Assembly (NCBI RefSeq): GCF_000383415.1
Contig: NZ_KB911255.1
Coordinates: 232,001-296,000, forward strand
Length of the DNA stretch: 64,000 nt
DNA from: Hyphomicrobium zavarzinii ATCC 27496
GTDB taxonomy: Bacteria > Pseudomonadota > Alphaproteobacteria > Rhizobiales > Hyphomicrobiaceae
Direction of reading: 5' to 3'
The position numbers and the translations under genes are program-made. Position 1 is the first letter of the stretch. Each line of letters opens with the position of its first letter. This document shows, piece after piece, positions 17,714 through 26,543 of this stretch. The notes under the pieces are model-generated. The model was not told the origin of the DNA. It was given only the letters and a program-made list of their open reading frames with translations, and did no database searches.

Positions 17714-17866
17714 ATGCTTTCGCTGTTCAAGGAACTGTTCGCCTACATGGGGGCCCGCAAGAAGTGGTGGCTCTTCCCGATCATTCTCGTGCTGCTCGTC
17801 GTCGGCGGCCTTCTCGTGCTGGCGCAGGGATCGGCGATCGCTCCGTTCATCTACACGGTCTTCTGA
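17714..17866 (+). CDS. DUF5989 family small membrane protein (50 residues)
   Basis: A 50-residue protein, starting MLSLFKELFAYMGARKKWWL with a single transmembrane helix (about residues 19-40, FPIILVLLVVGGLLVLAQGS) and ending APFIYTVF. Size, order of features and position directly between an SxtJ gene and a carbamoyltransferase match the DUF5989 family, which is repeatedly found in this context. A GGGGAAA stretch lies eight bases before the ATG. Because it is so short it is easily missed by gene callers. Function unknown; partnership with SxtJ is inferred from constant neighbourhood. Confidence 0.85.
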   Translation: MLSLFKELFAYMGARKKWWLFPIILVLLVVGGLLVLAQGSAIAPFIYTVF

Positions 17867-17952
17867 CGGGCATTGCTTCGCTCGTGTCCGGCATTGCGTC
17901 GCGGGCGTGCGGTCGTTTCGCACGCCCTCCCTGAAACCTGGAAACAAAACTC

Positions 17953-19794
17953 ATGCGCGTACTCGGTATTTCGGCTTTCTATCATGACAGCGCAGCCGCG
18001 TTGCTCGTGGACGGCAAGCCCGTTGCAGCGGCGCAGGAGGAGCGTTTCACCCGCAAGAAGCACGATCCGGGATTTCCGGAGAATGCGATCCGCTATTGCC
18101 TCGATGAAGGCGGCATCGATCTCGACGACGTCGATCACATCGCCTTCTTCGAGAAGCCGCTGTTGAAGTTCGAGCGCCTGCTCGAGACCTATCTCGCCAA
18201 TGCGCCGGCCGGTTATCGATCTTTCAAGATGGCGCTTCCCGTCTGGATCAAGGAGAAGCTGTTTCAGAAAGTCGGCATGGTGAAATCGCTGACGCCGCTC
18301 TCCCGCTCCGGCAAGGGAATCGAGGAGAAGCTGCTGTTCGCCGAGCACCACCAGAGCCACGCCGCATCGGCGTTTTTTCCCTCTCCGTTCGAGGAAGCCG
18401 TTGTTCTCACGCTCGACGGCGTCGGCGAATGGGCGACGACTTCGGTTGCGATCGGGCGCGGCTCGACGCTGGAAACGGTGCGCGAGATTCACTGGCCGCA
18501 CAGCATCGGCCTGCTCTACTCCGCGTTCACGTACTACACGGGCTTCAAGGTCAACTCCGGCGAATACAAGGTGATGGGCCTCGCGCCCTATGGCGTGCCG
18601 AAATATGCGGATCGCATCCTCAATACGCTGATGGACCTCAAGGAGGACGGCAGCTTCTGGCTCGACCAGAAGTATTTCAACTATGCGACCGGCCTCACGA
18701 TGACCTCGCGCGCCTTCGACGACGTGTTCGGCGGGCCGCCGCGCAAGTCCGAGACGCCGCTCACGCAACGCGAGATGGATCTCGCGGCCTCGGTGCAGGC
18801 TGTCACGGAAGAGGTGATGTTGCGCATCACGCGGGATCTCGCCAAGACCTACGGCATCTCCAATCTCTGCATGGCAGGCGGTGTCGCGCTCAACTGCGTC
18901 GCAAACGGCAAGATCCTGCGCGATGGGCATTTCAAGCGCATCTGGGTGCAGCCGGCGGCGGGCGATGCGGGCGGTGCGCTGGGTGCGGCCTATGCGGCCC
19001 ACAGCATTCACGCGAAGAAGCCGCGCGTCGCGACGAACGGCGCCCTCGACGGGATGCACGGCGCGTATCTCGGGCCGGCCTACACGCAGGCCGATATCGA
19101 GCAGCGCCTCAAGAAGGCAGGCGCCAAGTTCAAGACCTATGACGACGCGGGGCTGCTCGAGCGCACGGTGGACGCGCTGGAGGCTGGACATGCCGTCGGC
19201 TGGTTCCAGGGGCGCATGGAGTTCGGTCCGCGTGCGCTCGGTGCGCGCTCGATCCTTGGAGATCCGCGCAATCCAGAAATGCAGCGCAACCTCAACCTCA
19301 AGATCAAGTATCGCGAGAGCTTCCGTCCGTTCGCGCCGTCTGTTCTCGCGGAGGATGTTTCCAACTACTTCGATCTCGACAGCGAGAGCCCGTACATGCT
19401 GCTCGTCGCCGACGTGGTCGAAGGTCGCCGGCGTTCCATGACCGAGGACGAGACGAAGCTGTTCGGCATCGACAAGCTCAACGTGCCGCGCTCGGACATT
19501 CCGGCCGTGACGCACGTCGACTACTCGGCGCGCGTGCAAACGGTGCACAAGGAGACGAACCCGCGCTATCACGCGCTCATCTCCGCGTTCAAGGCGCGCA
19601 CGGGCTGCCCCGTCGTCGTCAACACGAGCTTCAACGTGCGGGGCGAGCCCATCGTCGGCACGCCGGAGGATGCGTTCCGCTGCTTCATGGGCTGCGAGAT
19701 GGAGACGCTGGTGGTGGGCAATTGCGTGCTCGACAAGAGCGAGCAGGATCCGTCGCTGCGCGTCGACTACAAGGACAAGTTCGAGCTCGACTGA
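17953..19794 (+). CDS. Carbamoyltransferase (NodU/CmcH/TobZ family)
   Basis: A 613-residue O-carbamoyltransferase, transferring the carbamoyl group of carbamoyl phosphate, through a carbamoyl-adenylate, to a hydroxyl of an acceptor. N-terminal Kae1-like domain: MRVLGISAFYHDSAAALL, EERFTRKKHDPGFP and the iron-binding HHQSHAASAFF, followed by TLDGVGEW. The YrdC-like C-terminal half includes GRMEFGPRALGARSILGDPR, the region FRPFAPSVL and CPVVVNTSFNVRGEPIV. Length is typical. The acceptor (nodulation factor, sugar, alkaloid or polymer) cannot be inferred, and no glycosyltransferase or nod genes are nearby. It is the third gene of the SxtJ-DUF5989 cassette. Confidence 0.94.
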   Translation: MRVLGISAFYHDSAAALLVDGKPVAAAQEERFTRKKHDPGFPENAIRYCLDEGGIDLDDVDHIAFFEKPLLKFERLLETYLANAPAGYRSFKMALPVWIKEKLFQKVGMVKSLTPLSRSGKGIEEKLLFAEHHQSHAASAFFPSPFEEAVVLTLDGVGEWATTSVAIGRGSTLETVREIHWPHSIGLLYSAFTYYTGFKVNSGEYKVMGLAPYGVPKYADRILNTLMDLKEDGSFWLDQKYFNYATGLTMTSRAFDDVFGGPPRKSETPLTQREMDLAASVQAVTEEVMLRITRDLAKTYGISNLCMAGGVALNCVANGKILRDGHFKRIWVQPAAGDAGGALGAAYAAHSIHAKKPRVATNGALDGMHGAYLGPAYTQADIEQRLKKAGAKFKTYDDAGLLERTVDALEAGHAVGWFQGRMEFGPRALGARSILGDPRNPEMQRNLNLKIKYRESFRPFAPSVLAEDVSNYFDLDSESPYMLLVADVVEGRRRSMTEDETKLFGIDKLNVPRSDIPAVTHVDYSARVQTVHKETNPRYHALISAFKARTGCPVVVNTSFNVRGEPIVGTPEDAFRCFMGCEMETLVVGNCVLDKSEQDPSLRVDYKDKFELD

Positions 19795-19857
19795 CGCGGC
19801 CCGCGATGACGCGGATCGTGCGGAGTTCCGTTTCCGGTTGCAACGAGGTGGCGCGCG

Positions 19858-21132
19858 ATGGTGGCTGAAGCAAACAATCGGCGACTGCTTCTCGTCGCGG
19901 GTAGCGTGTGCTTCATGCTGCTCACGCTTCTGTTGTGGCTCACGGCCGATACGGAGCCGACGACACCGTCCACGCGGCGGCTGTTCGGTCTGTGGCGAAT
20001 CCGGACGATCGTTCCGGCTCTCGCGCTCGCCGTGATCGGAACCGGGTTCCTGCTCGCTGCGTGGTCGCGTTCCCGCCTGCTCGCCTATCTTTCCTCTGTG
20101 TTTGCTATCGTCGCGACGCTCGGCGCTCTGGAGGCGCTCGGCGCCGTGGGGCTCGTCTCCTGGGAGGCGATGTTCAAGCCTCGGGTCGACGAGCTAGGCA
20201 GCCTCGGCACCAAGCGCGAGCCGAACATTGATAAGCACGGGACCACGCACCAGGACACGGCCTCGGCGTGGGGGCTGCCGAGCGACCCGATCCCGTTCCA
20301 GTATCGCACCGACCGGCATGGCTTCCGTAACGCGATCGATCGCGAGGGCGGTGAGATCATCCTGCTCGGGGATTCGATCCTCGTCGCTGCGCTGGTGCCG
20401 GTCGAGAAGACGCTCGGCGCGCGGCTTGAAGCGCTGACATCGCGGACTACGCAGCAGATCGCACTCATCGGCATCGCGCCGCAGGAGGAGCATGAGCTTT
20501 TCTGGGAGACCGCGCCCGACCTCAAGGGCAAGCGCGTCGTCCAGTTCATTTTCGAAGGCAACGACCTTCTCGATTCACGCCGCTTCGAGCGCATGAAGAG
20601 CGGTGGTGCGGCGCCGACCCCGGAAGGGGGGCTTCTCCACGATCAGATCTGGAAGATGCTGACCGCGGCGACGGACGGCCAGCAGGGCGTGCACGGACTT
20701 CGGGTGTGCACCGTCAACGATCAGCTCTACACGTTCCTGTGGGCACGCAACTCCTTCGAGGGCGTCGAGAGCGAGGTGGAAAACATCACCCGCTCCCTCG
20801 ATCAATTCGGAGAGCGGGTGCGCGCCGCGGGCGGGCAGTATGCGGTGGTGTTCGTGCCGAACAAGCTGCACGTGCTGGCGGGGCTCTGCAGGTTCCCCGC
20901 GGAGGGCGAAATCAAGGATCCGGCTCAACACATCGGCCAGCTTCGTGGGCAGCTCGAAGCGTGGGGTGCCAAGTCCGGTGTTCCGGTTCTCGATCTTACC
21001 GATCCCTTGATCGCGGTTGCGCGCGAGGGAAGGGTCCCCTGGTTCTGGGGCGATACCCACTGGAACGAGACCGGGCATGAGGTTGCGGCGCGCGCACTAG
21101 CAGATTGGCCAGCCCTCAGCGCGGCACCCTAG
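19858..21132 (+). CDS. Membrane-anchored SGNH-hydrolase-like protein
   Basis: A 424-residue protein. Three hydrophobic segments at about residues 10-30, 51-69 and 73-95 anchor it, followed by a soluble SGNH/AlgX-like domain. The nucleophile motif is EIILLGDSILVAAL (Ser173) and the C-terminal Asp-x-His is WFWGDTHWNETGH (Asp399, His401); a block GNDLLD supplies the Asn. These match the SGNH family that includes O-acetyl esterases and acetyltransferases. It starts 63 bases after the carbamoyltransferase stop, with an AGGTGG box, and closes the cassette. It probably edits, or adds acyl groups to, the carbamoylated product at the envelope, but this is inference. Confidence 0.82.
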   Translation: MVAEANNRRLLLVAGSVCFMLLTLLLWLTADTEPTTPSTRRLFGLWRIRTIVPALALAVIGTGFLLAAWSRSRLLAYLSSVFAIVATLGALEALGAVGLVSWEAMFKPRVDELGSLGTKREPNIDKHGTTHQDTASAWGLPSDPIPFQYRTDRHGFRNAIDREGGEIILLGDSILVAALVPVEKTLGARLEALTSRTTQQIALIGIAPQEEHELFWETAPDLKGKRVVQFIFEGNDLLDSRRFERMKSGGAAPTPEGGLLHDQIWKMLTAATDGQQGVHGLRVCTVNDQLYTFLWARNSFEGVESEVENITRSLDQFGERVRAAGGQYAVVFVPNKLHVLAGLCRFPAEGEIKDPAQHIGQLRGQLEAWGAKSGVPVLDLTDPLIAVAREGRVPWFWGDTHWNETGHEVAARALADWPALSAAP

Positions 21133-21177
21133 AGCCTTCGAGATACCGGGCGCTTTGCAGAAGCGGCCCCTTTCAGG

Positions 21178-21693
21178 TCAGGGACCTTCGGCGGCGAGGA
21201 AGGCTGCCTTGATGGCGCCGGCGAAGGCGAGCAGCGAGGCGATGACGTTCCAGCCTGCGAGGGAGAGGCCGGCGAAGGTCCAGGCTGCTTCGTCACAGCG
21301 GACGACGCGGGTCTGGTCGAGGCCGCTCAGCAGGTCGGACGCGGAGGTGGGGAGTGCCTGGGCCGTGCCGCATGTATCGGGGCCGGGCCAGAATTTCCAC
21401 TCGACGCCCGCGTGATAGACGCCGAGCCCCGCATTGGCCAGGAACGCGAGCGCAACCACGAAGAAAATCAGCGCGGCGACCCGGGGCTTCTCAGATACCA
21501 GCGCCATGGCGATGAAGAGCAGAGGGATCGAGGCATAGTACGCATACCGCTGCATCAAGCAGAGCGGGCAGGGTGCCAAGCCGCCGAGGTGCTCGAACGC
21601 GAGCGCTCCCAGAATGACGCCGGTGGCGAGGAAGAGCGTCAGGCCGCCATAGCGATAGGCGGCGGTTTTTTCCGGTAGCTCGGTTGTCAGCAT
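21178..21693 (-). CDS. dsbB: Disulfide bond formation protein B
   Basis: Inner-membrane quinone-linked oxidase that reoxidises DsbA. The 171-residue protein has four hydrophobic segments and both Cys pairs: CPLC in GLAPCPLCLMQRYAYY, and a loop with CGTAQ...VVRC. The quinone-binding region after the first pair (LMQRYAYYASIPL) is conserved. The exported Cys-rich protein at 6186 is a candidate client of the DsbA/DsbB system. It ends 45 bases from the convergent SGNH gene and lies 42 bases downstream of yqaA on the same strand. Strong assignment. Confidence 0.93.
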   Translation of the reverse strand: MLTTELPEKTAAYRYGGLTLFLATGVILGALAFEHLGGLAPCPLCLMQRYAYYASIPLLFIAMALVSEKPRVAALIFFVVALAFLANAGLGVYHAGVEWKFWPGPDTCGTAQALPTSASDLLSGLDQTRVVRCDEAAWTFAGLSLAGWNVIASLLAFAGAIKAAFLAAEGP

Positions 21694-21735
21694 GCGCGTG
21701 GCTCCTCGGGGCCGCCCTGCCGGCGGACCCCTACT

Positions 21736-22317
21736 CTAGAATACATATTTGATGGCGACGAAGCCCAGAACCAGCAAGACTACGAACACCGTGGTGACCA
21801 AGGTCAGCCGCTTCTCGATGAACTCGCGGATCGGCTCGCCGAAGAAATAGAGCAGGCCCGCCACCAGATAGAAGCGCATGGCACGTGCGATGACGCTCGC
21901 CAGCATGAATTCGATGAGTGGCATGTGGGTGACGCCGGCGGTGATGGTGAGCACCTTGTAGGGGAACGGCGTCATGCCCTTGATGATCAGGATCCAGACG
22001 CCCCATTCGTTGAACCAGTTGGTGAACTCGCCGAAGCTCTGTGCCTTGCCGTAGAACTCGAGGATGGGACGCCCGATCTGCTCGAAGAAAAAGTAGCCGA
22101 TGCCGTAGCCGAATGCGCCGCCGATGACCGAGCCGATCGTGGCGACGGTGGCATACCACCACGCCTTGGCGCGCTGAGCGATCACCATCGGGATCAGCAT
22201 CACGTCCGGAGGGATGGGGAAGAACGAGCTTTCGATGAAGGACACCCAGAACAGGGCGTGGGGAGCGCGGTCGTTGCGCGCCTTGGCCATCATCCAATCG
22301 TATAAACGCCGCATCAT
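21736..22317 (-). CDS. yqaA: YqaA family (DedA/VTT-fold) membrane protein
   Basis: A 193-residue integral membrane protein of the YqaA group in the DedA/SNARE-associated (VTT) superfamily. Markers are FIESSFFPIPPDVMLIPMVIA, GSVIGGAFGYGIGYFFFEQIGRPIL, FNEWGVWILIIKGMTPFPYKVLTITAGVTHM and the C-terminal VFVVLLVLGFVAIKYVF. Related DedA proteins act as lipid scramblases or transporters of the membrane lipid carrier; the YqaA substrate is unknown. The frame extends upstream, but ATG 22317 is chosen because MMRRLYDWMMAKAR is where the family begins and a GGGGGA box lies upstream. It lies 42 bases upstream of dsbB. Confidence 0.87.
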   Translation of the reverse strand: MMRRLYDWMMAKARNDRAPHALFWVSFIESSFFPIPPDVMLIPMVIAQRAKAWWYATVATIGSVIGGAFGYGIGYFFFEQIGRPILEFYGKAQSFGEFTNWFNEWGVWILIIKGMTPFPYKVLTITAGVTHMPLIEFMLASVIARAMRFYLVAGLLYFFGEPIREFIEKRLTLVTTVFVVLLVLGFVAIKYVF

Positions 22318-22426
22318 GATTGTGTGTCCCCCGGGAGAGCGCCAACGGCTGATTAGAGCAGGATCGCTCCGATTGGAAGGGCGCCGTCTGGTGCAAAAGT
22401 GGCCGGAGTCCTGACGGGAGCTTGTG

Positions 22427-23773
22427 TCATGAGCTTGACGGCGGGCCGAGCGGTTCGAAGCTCGCGGACAGCTCCAGTACGAGCTGGTTGAGGATGAAGC
22501 GTCCGGAGGGCGTGGCGCGGATGCGGCCTTCGCGGGCGAGCGGGCGGGGCTTTGCCGTGACATGGGACGGGGCGAGGCCCGGCCCGAGGCACGCGCGGAT
22601 CTCGTCCAGGCCGCCGCTTTCAGGGTGTCGCGGCGGGTCGACCCATTCCATAAAACCTTGCGCGATGAGGGCATCGACGACGGACTTGCGTGGCGCGAGG
22701 CGGCCTAGGCTCGCGAGCCGCGCGAGATCGATGCCCTCGGACAGCCGCAACCCCATCAGCATCATCTCGTCGGTACGCGCGGCCGGAGAGAGTGTCTCCG
22801 TCTCGACAATGCCGGTGCCGGTGCGCTCGACCTGGTCCAGCCAGCGTTCCGGGCTCCGCTCGGTCATGGTGGCAAGATGGGCGCTAGGCGCGGCGAGGCG
22901 GCCGTGAGCGCCAGGGCCGACGCCAGCGTACTCGCCGTAGCGCCAATAGAGCAGGTTGTGGCGGCTCTCCTCTCCTTCGCGCGCGTGGTTCGAGATCTCG
23001 TACTGGCCGAAGCCGGCGGCGCCCGTCAGTTCCTGCGTCAGCTCATAGAGATCGTGTGCGGCCTCGGCTGCGGGAATGACGAGCCGCCCTTTGGCGTAGA
23101 GATCGGCGAAACGTGTCTCAGGCTCGATGGTGAGCTGGTAGAGCGAAAGGTGGTCGCCGGCCATGTCGATCGCTTCGGCAAGCTCGGCGCGCCAATCCGC
23201 GAGCGTCTGATCAGGTCGCGCGTAGATGAGATCGAAGGAGAAGCGATCGAAGGTGCGGCGCGCGATCTCCACGGCGGCTTTGGCCTCGGCGACCGAGTGG
23301 ATGCGTCCCAGGCGTTTCAGGTCTCCTTCTCGCAGGGACTGCACGCCGATGGAGACGCGGTTGACGCCGGCTGCGCGATAGCCCGCGAAGCGCGCGGCTT
23401 CCACGCTGCCGGGATTGGCTTCGAGCGTGATCTCGGCATCCGCATCGACGGGCCAGAGCTCCGCGATGTGATCGAGGATGGCGCCAACGGTCTCCGGCTT
23501 CATGAGGGAAGGCGTGCCGCCTCCGAAGAAGATCGACGATACGGTGCGCGCGTTCCTGCCGCTCTCGGAGGACGACGCTCCCGCGATGAGGCGCGCGACG
23601 TGGTCCAGCTCGCGTTTGTAGGCGGCGAGATAGCGCGGCTCGTCCCAGCCGCCGAAGCGGACATGGCTGTTGAAATCGCAGTACGGACATTTCTGCGCGC
23701 AGAACGGCCAGTGGATGTAGACGCCGAAGCCCGGCTCTCCGTCGTTCTGGCGTATGGTGGTGTCGGTTGTCAT
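22427..23773 (-). CDS. hemW: Radical SAM heme chaperone HemW
   Basis: Radical SAM protein that binds heme and delivers it to respiratory enzymes; formerly misannotated as HemN-like coproporphyrinogen oxidase. The 448-residue sequence has the cluster motif CAQKCPYC (Cys25, 29, 32) after VYIHWPF, then the [15 protein letters not shown] ([11 protein letters not shown]) SAM region and the [20 protein letters not shown] stretch. It lacks the additional Cys of HemN near the N-terminus. The C-terminal third ([24 protein letters not shown]) is complete. The start overlaps the rdgB stop by four bases, so this is the third gene of the VOC-rdgB-hemW operon. Confidence 0.94.
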   Translation of the reverse strand: MTTDTTIRQNDGEPGFGVYIHWPFCAQKCPYCDFNSHVRFGGWDEPRYLAAYKRELDHVARLIAGASSSESGRNARTVSSIFFGGGTPSLMKPETVGAILDHIAELWPVDADAEITLEANPGSVEAARFAGYRAAGVNRVSIGVQSLREGDLKRLGRIHSVAEAKAAVEIARRTFDRFSFDLIYARPDQTLADWRAELAEAIDMAGDHLSLYQLTIEPETRFADLYAKGRLVIPAAEAAHDLYELTQELTGAAGFGQYEISNHAREGEESRHNLLYWRYGEYAGVGPGAHGRLAAPSAHLATMTERSPERWLDQVERTGTGIVETETLSPAARTDEMMLMGLRLSEGIDLARLASLGRLAPRKSVVDALIAQGFMEWVDPPRHPESGGLDEIRACLGPGLAPSHVTAKPRPLAREGRIRATPSGRFILNQLVLELSASFEPLGPPSSS

Positions 23774-24648
23774 CGGCTGGCCGCGAGGAGCGCGCGGGCC
23801 AGGGTTCGCCAGCGGGGCTCTGCGTCCGGGACATCGGCGGCGGAGGCCGCCTTTTCAAGGGCGGCGAGAAACGCGGCGAGGTCGGCCGCTTTCCACTCCG
23901 GCGCGTTCCGCGCGAAGTCCTCCCGCAGACTGCCAATGAAGCGAGCCAGCTCGGCCTGCGTGGAAAGATTGCGGGCGGCGGCTTCGAGAGCTTCGAGATT
24001 GCGCCCGGATTTGGGGGCGGCGTGCTGGGGCTTCACCTGCTCCAGGCAGTCGCGCTTGAACGCCTCGAAGGCGCGCGTTCGGTGCGAGATCGCATATTTG
24101 GATGCGGGCTCCATCTCGCCGAAGGTGAGGGTCTCTCCGTCCGCCACGAACATGGGATCGTAGCCGAAGCCGTTGCCGCCGCGGGTAGGCCAGACGAGTG
24201 TGCCGTAGACGCGGCCTTCGAACAGGCGATGCTCTCCCGTCGGCCACGCGAGGCAGAGTACGGAAATGAAGTTCGCGCGGGGGGCGGCGCCGTTCCAGGC
24301 CCCCTTTTCCGCGAGCGCGTCGTGGACGCGGCGCATGGCGAGGCCGAAATCCTTGCCCGGTCCTGCCCAGCGGGCGGAATAGATGCCGGGGGCGCCGCCG
24401 AGCGCCTCCACCTCCAGGCCGGAGTCGTCGGCGAGCGCGGGCAGGCCCGAGCCCTCGGCGGCCGCGAGTGCCTTGAGGCGCGCGTTGCCCTCGAAGGTGG
24501 GCTCGGTCTCCTCAGGTTCGGCGAGGCCGAGGTCACCGGCAGAGACGGCATCGAAGCCGTAAGGCGCGATCAGCTCCTTGATCTCCCACACCTTGCCGGG
24601 ATTGTGGCTCGCCACCACGAGACGGCTTCCAGGCGCCAACTGCTTCAT
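23770..24648 (-). CDS. rdgB: Non-canonical purine NTP pyrophosphatase with C-terminal extension
   Basis: Hydrolyses ITP, dITP and XTP to monophosphates, cleaning the nucleotide pool. Residues 8-203 are a full RdgB/HAM1 domain: SHNPGK (14-19), substrate-binding [10 protein letters not shown] with Asp74-75, GFGYDPMF (160-167) and the SHR triad (188-190). At 292 residues it is about 90 longer than usual. The added part (204-292) runs from an Ala/Glu-rich linker to [28 protein letters not shown] and [13 protein letters not shown], resembling DUF7660. Stops overlap hemW (ATGA) and it overlaps the VOC gene, so translation is coupled. Confidence 0.93.
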   Translation of the reverse strand: MKQLAPGSRLVVASHNPGKVWEIKELIAPYGFDAVSAGDLGLAEPEETEPTFEGNARLKALAAAEGSGLPALADDSGLEVEALGGAPGIYSARWAGPGKDFGLAMRRVHDALAEKGAWNGAAPRANFISVLCLAWPTGEHRLFEGRVYGTLVWPTRGGNGFGYDPMFVADGETLTFGEMEPASKYAISHRTRAFEAFKRDCLEQVKPQHAAPKSGRNLEALEAAARNLSTQAELARFIGSLREDFARNAPEWKAADLAAFLAALEKAASAADVPDAEPRWRTLARALLAASR

Positions 24649-25055
24649 TCGTCAAATCCCCAGATGCGCGGCTCGGCGAACTCGACGGAGTTGCCGGCCG
24701 GGTCGCGCACGTAAATCGAACGGCCGCCCGATGGCCAGGTGAAGTCTGCCTCGATCGCGACGTCGAAGTCGGCGAGGCGATGGCGCCAGGCTTCGATCTC
24801 GAACGAGGTTGCCGCGAAGCAGACGTGGCCTTCGCCTTCCGCGCCGTGGGCCGGCACGGGCAGGGGGCCGCCCATGGATTTGCGCGTTGCTTGCGGGTTG
24901 AAGATCAGAAGCATCTGGCCTTCGAGCTTATAGAAGATGTGGCGGCCTTCGGTCTTGGCATAAAGCTTCAAGCCCAGCACACCGCTGTAGAAAGTCTCCG
25001 CGGCGGCGAGATCGCCGGCGTAAAGCACGGTTTCGAGGATCGCAGTTGGCGGCAT
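24645..25055 (-). CDS. VOC family (glyoxalase/bleomycin resistance fold) protein
   Basis: A 136-residue vicinal-oxygen-chelate protein, with the two beta-alpha-beta-beta-beta halves. Recognisable pieces are [61 protein letters not shown] and [22 protein letters not shown]. Potential metal ligands are His in the GHV strand and Glu in VEFAE. The substrate is unknown; glyoxalase I, fosfomycin resistance and dioxygenase activities all occur in this fold. The gene's stop overlaps the rdgB start by four bases, so it is the first member of the VOC-rdgB-hemW group. Confidence 0.88.
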   Translation of the reverse strand: MPPTAILETVLYAGDLAAAETFYSGVLGLKLYAKTEGRHIFYKLEGQMLLIFNPQATRKSMGGPLPVPAHGAEGEGHVCFAATSFEIEAWRHRLADFDVAIEADFTWPSGGRSIYVRDPAGNSVEFAEPRIWGFDE

Positions 25056-25095
25056 CTGGTGATTTCTCCTCTTTTCCCGCGAGGCTGAGGAGGGG

Positions 25096-25524
25096 CTAGT
25101 TGAGCGCCCACAGGAATATCACGGTCGACAGGGCGCCGAGTGCGGTCCGGATGGCGTGGAGACCGCCCCACTTCTCAATGAGTGCGCGCGTGTCGGGGCC
25201 GGCCGATCCGGAGGGCGTGGCGAGCAGCCGGGTGTTGGTCGGCATGATGGCGATGAGGGTGAACGGCCAGTTGGCAATGATGACGAGGCCGCCTGCGATC
25301 CAGCGCCAATCGCCGGTGGTCCACCAGGCCGAGAGCGCGAGAAGGAAGCCGATCACGGCGAGCGGTGCCTGCATGGCGAAGCCGCGCTTGTAGCTGGGTT
25401 TCCATTCCGCCAGCAGGGCGCGGTCATCGAGCTGAAGGCGAGCCGGTTGCTCGGCGAAGTTGATGTAGACGGCCGCGCCGGTGAAGACGGCGGCCGTGAC
25501 GAGAGCCAAGTGCCCAGCGAGCAT
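25096..25524 (-). CDS. DUF1772 family membrane protein
   Basis: A 142-residue integral membrane protein with four hydrophobic stretches. Typical DUF1772 (anthrone oxygenase-like) signatures are FTGAAVYINFAEQPARL near the N-terminus, the central KRGFAMQAPLAVIGF, PFTLIAIMPTNTRL and WGGLHAIRTALGALSTVIFLWAL at the end. Some homologues act on polycyclic compounds in biosynthetic clusters, but a chromosomal stand-alone copy like this has unknown function. It lies between the VOC gene and rph on the same strand, with gaps of about 40 and 52 bases. Confidence 0.85.
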   Translation of the reverse strand: MLAGHLALVTAAVFTGAAVYINFAEQPARLQLDDRALLAEWKPSYKRGFAMQAPLAVIGFLLALSAWWTTGDWRWIAGGLVIIANWPFTLIAIMPTNTRLLATPSGSAGPDTRALIEKWGGLHAIRTALGALSTVIFLWALN

Positions 25525-25576
25525 GGCGTGCTCCTGTTCTCAGGCGGTCGGCAGCAGGCCTTGGTTCAAGACGCCG

Positions 25577-26290
25577 TCAGGCCACCGTGAGCTTCTGCAA
25601 CTCGACCAACTCGGCGATGCCCTTGCGGGCGAGCACCATCAACTGGTCGAAGCTTTCCTGGCTGAAGGCGACCGTCTCGGCCGTGCCCTGCACCTCGACG
25701 ATGCCGCCGGCCCCGGTCATGACGAAGTTCGAATCCGCGTCCGCGGCCGAGTCCTCGGCATAATCCAGATCGAGGACGGGCGCGCCTTTGTAGAGGCCCG
25801 CGGAGACGGCGGCGACGTGGTCGCGCAGGACCCCGTCCTTGACCATGTCCCGCAGCTTCATCCACTGGATGCAGTCGTGGAGCGCGACCCAGGCGCCGGT
25901 TATGGCGGCAGTGCGCGTGCCGCCGTCGGCCTGGATGACGTCGCAGTCGATGGAGATCTGGCGCTCACCGAGCTTGGGGAGGTCCACGACGGCGCGAAGG
26001 GCGCGGCCGATCAGGCGCTGGATCTCCTGGGTGCGTCCGGACTGGTTGCCGACCGCGGCCTCGCGGCGGGTGCGCTCGCTGGTGGCGCGGGGCAGCATGC
26101 CGTATTCGGCCGTGACCCAGCCTCGCCCCTGGCCCTTGAGCCATGGCGGAATGCGCTCCTCGAGGCTCGCGGTGCACAGCACATGGGTGTTGCCGAACTT
26201 GATGAGGCAGGACCCTTCGGCGTGCATGGACACCGCGCGCTCGAGGGAGACGCGGCGAAGCTCGCCTGGCTGGCGTTTGGAGGGGCGCAT
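25577..26290 (-). CDS. rph: Ribonuclease PH
   Basis: Phosphorolytic 3'-5' exoribonuclease that trims tRNA precursors. The 237-residue protein shows [41 protein letters not shown] at the N-terminus, the core [17 protein letters not shown], and [16 protein letters not shown] plus the C-terminal [22 protein letters not shown]. Length and motif order are those of full-length Rph, without the E. coli K-12 type frameshift. It is divergent from hrcA, sharing a 253-base intergenic region; rph beside hrcA is a common alphaproteobacterial arrangement. Confidence 0.95.
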   Translation of the reverse strand: MRPSKRQPGELRRVSLERAVSMHAEGSCLIKFGNTHVLCTASLEERIPPWLKGQGRGWVTAEYGMLPRATSERTRREAAVGNQSGRTQEIQRLIGRALRAVVDLPKLGERQISIDCDVIQADGGTRTAAITGAWVALHDCIQWMKLRDMVKDGVLRDHVAAVSAGLYKGAPVLDLDYAEDSAADADSNFVMTGAGGIVEVQGTAETVAFSQESFDQLMVLARKGIAELVELQKLTVA

Positions 26291-26485
26291 GGGATCTCGG
26301 TTCTCTATGGAGGATCAGGGGCGCGCAGGCGCCCTCACCCCTCGTATCCTGGTAATTCGCGCGACCCTACGGGAGGGCTCAGTCCGGATCAACCTCCAAT
26401 TCCGGGCCTGCTCGCCGGTCCGGGGGCTCTCTTTCCGACGTGCACGCTCAACTTAGCGGCGGGTGTTCGCGGGGGTGAACTTGGT

Positions 26486-26513
26486 CTTGCATTGACGAGC
26501 AGCCTCGCCATTT
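26486..26513 (+). promoter_or_regulatory. Candidate heat-shock (sigma-32 type) promoter of hrcA
   Basis: CTTGCA at 26486-26491 and CCATTT at 26508-26513 are separated by 16 bases, similar to the alphaproteobacterial RpoH pattern (CTTG near -35, CYCCATnT near -10). It lies about 30 bases upstream of the hrcA start. A TTGACG overlaps its spacer, but no good -10 follows at the matching distance. No clear CIRCE inverted repeat (TTAGCACTC-N9-GAGTGCTAA) is visible here. Confidence 0.3.
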
Positions 26514-26543
26514 TTTAGGGTCTCCCGCGACGGCCGACGCCGC

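Noticed and set aside
26291..26543. CIRCE element upstream of hrcA
   Set aside because: No TTAGCACTC/GAGTGCTAA inverted repeat is visible in the rph-hrcA gap; the same holds for the dnaK upstream region.
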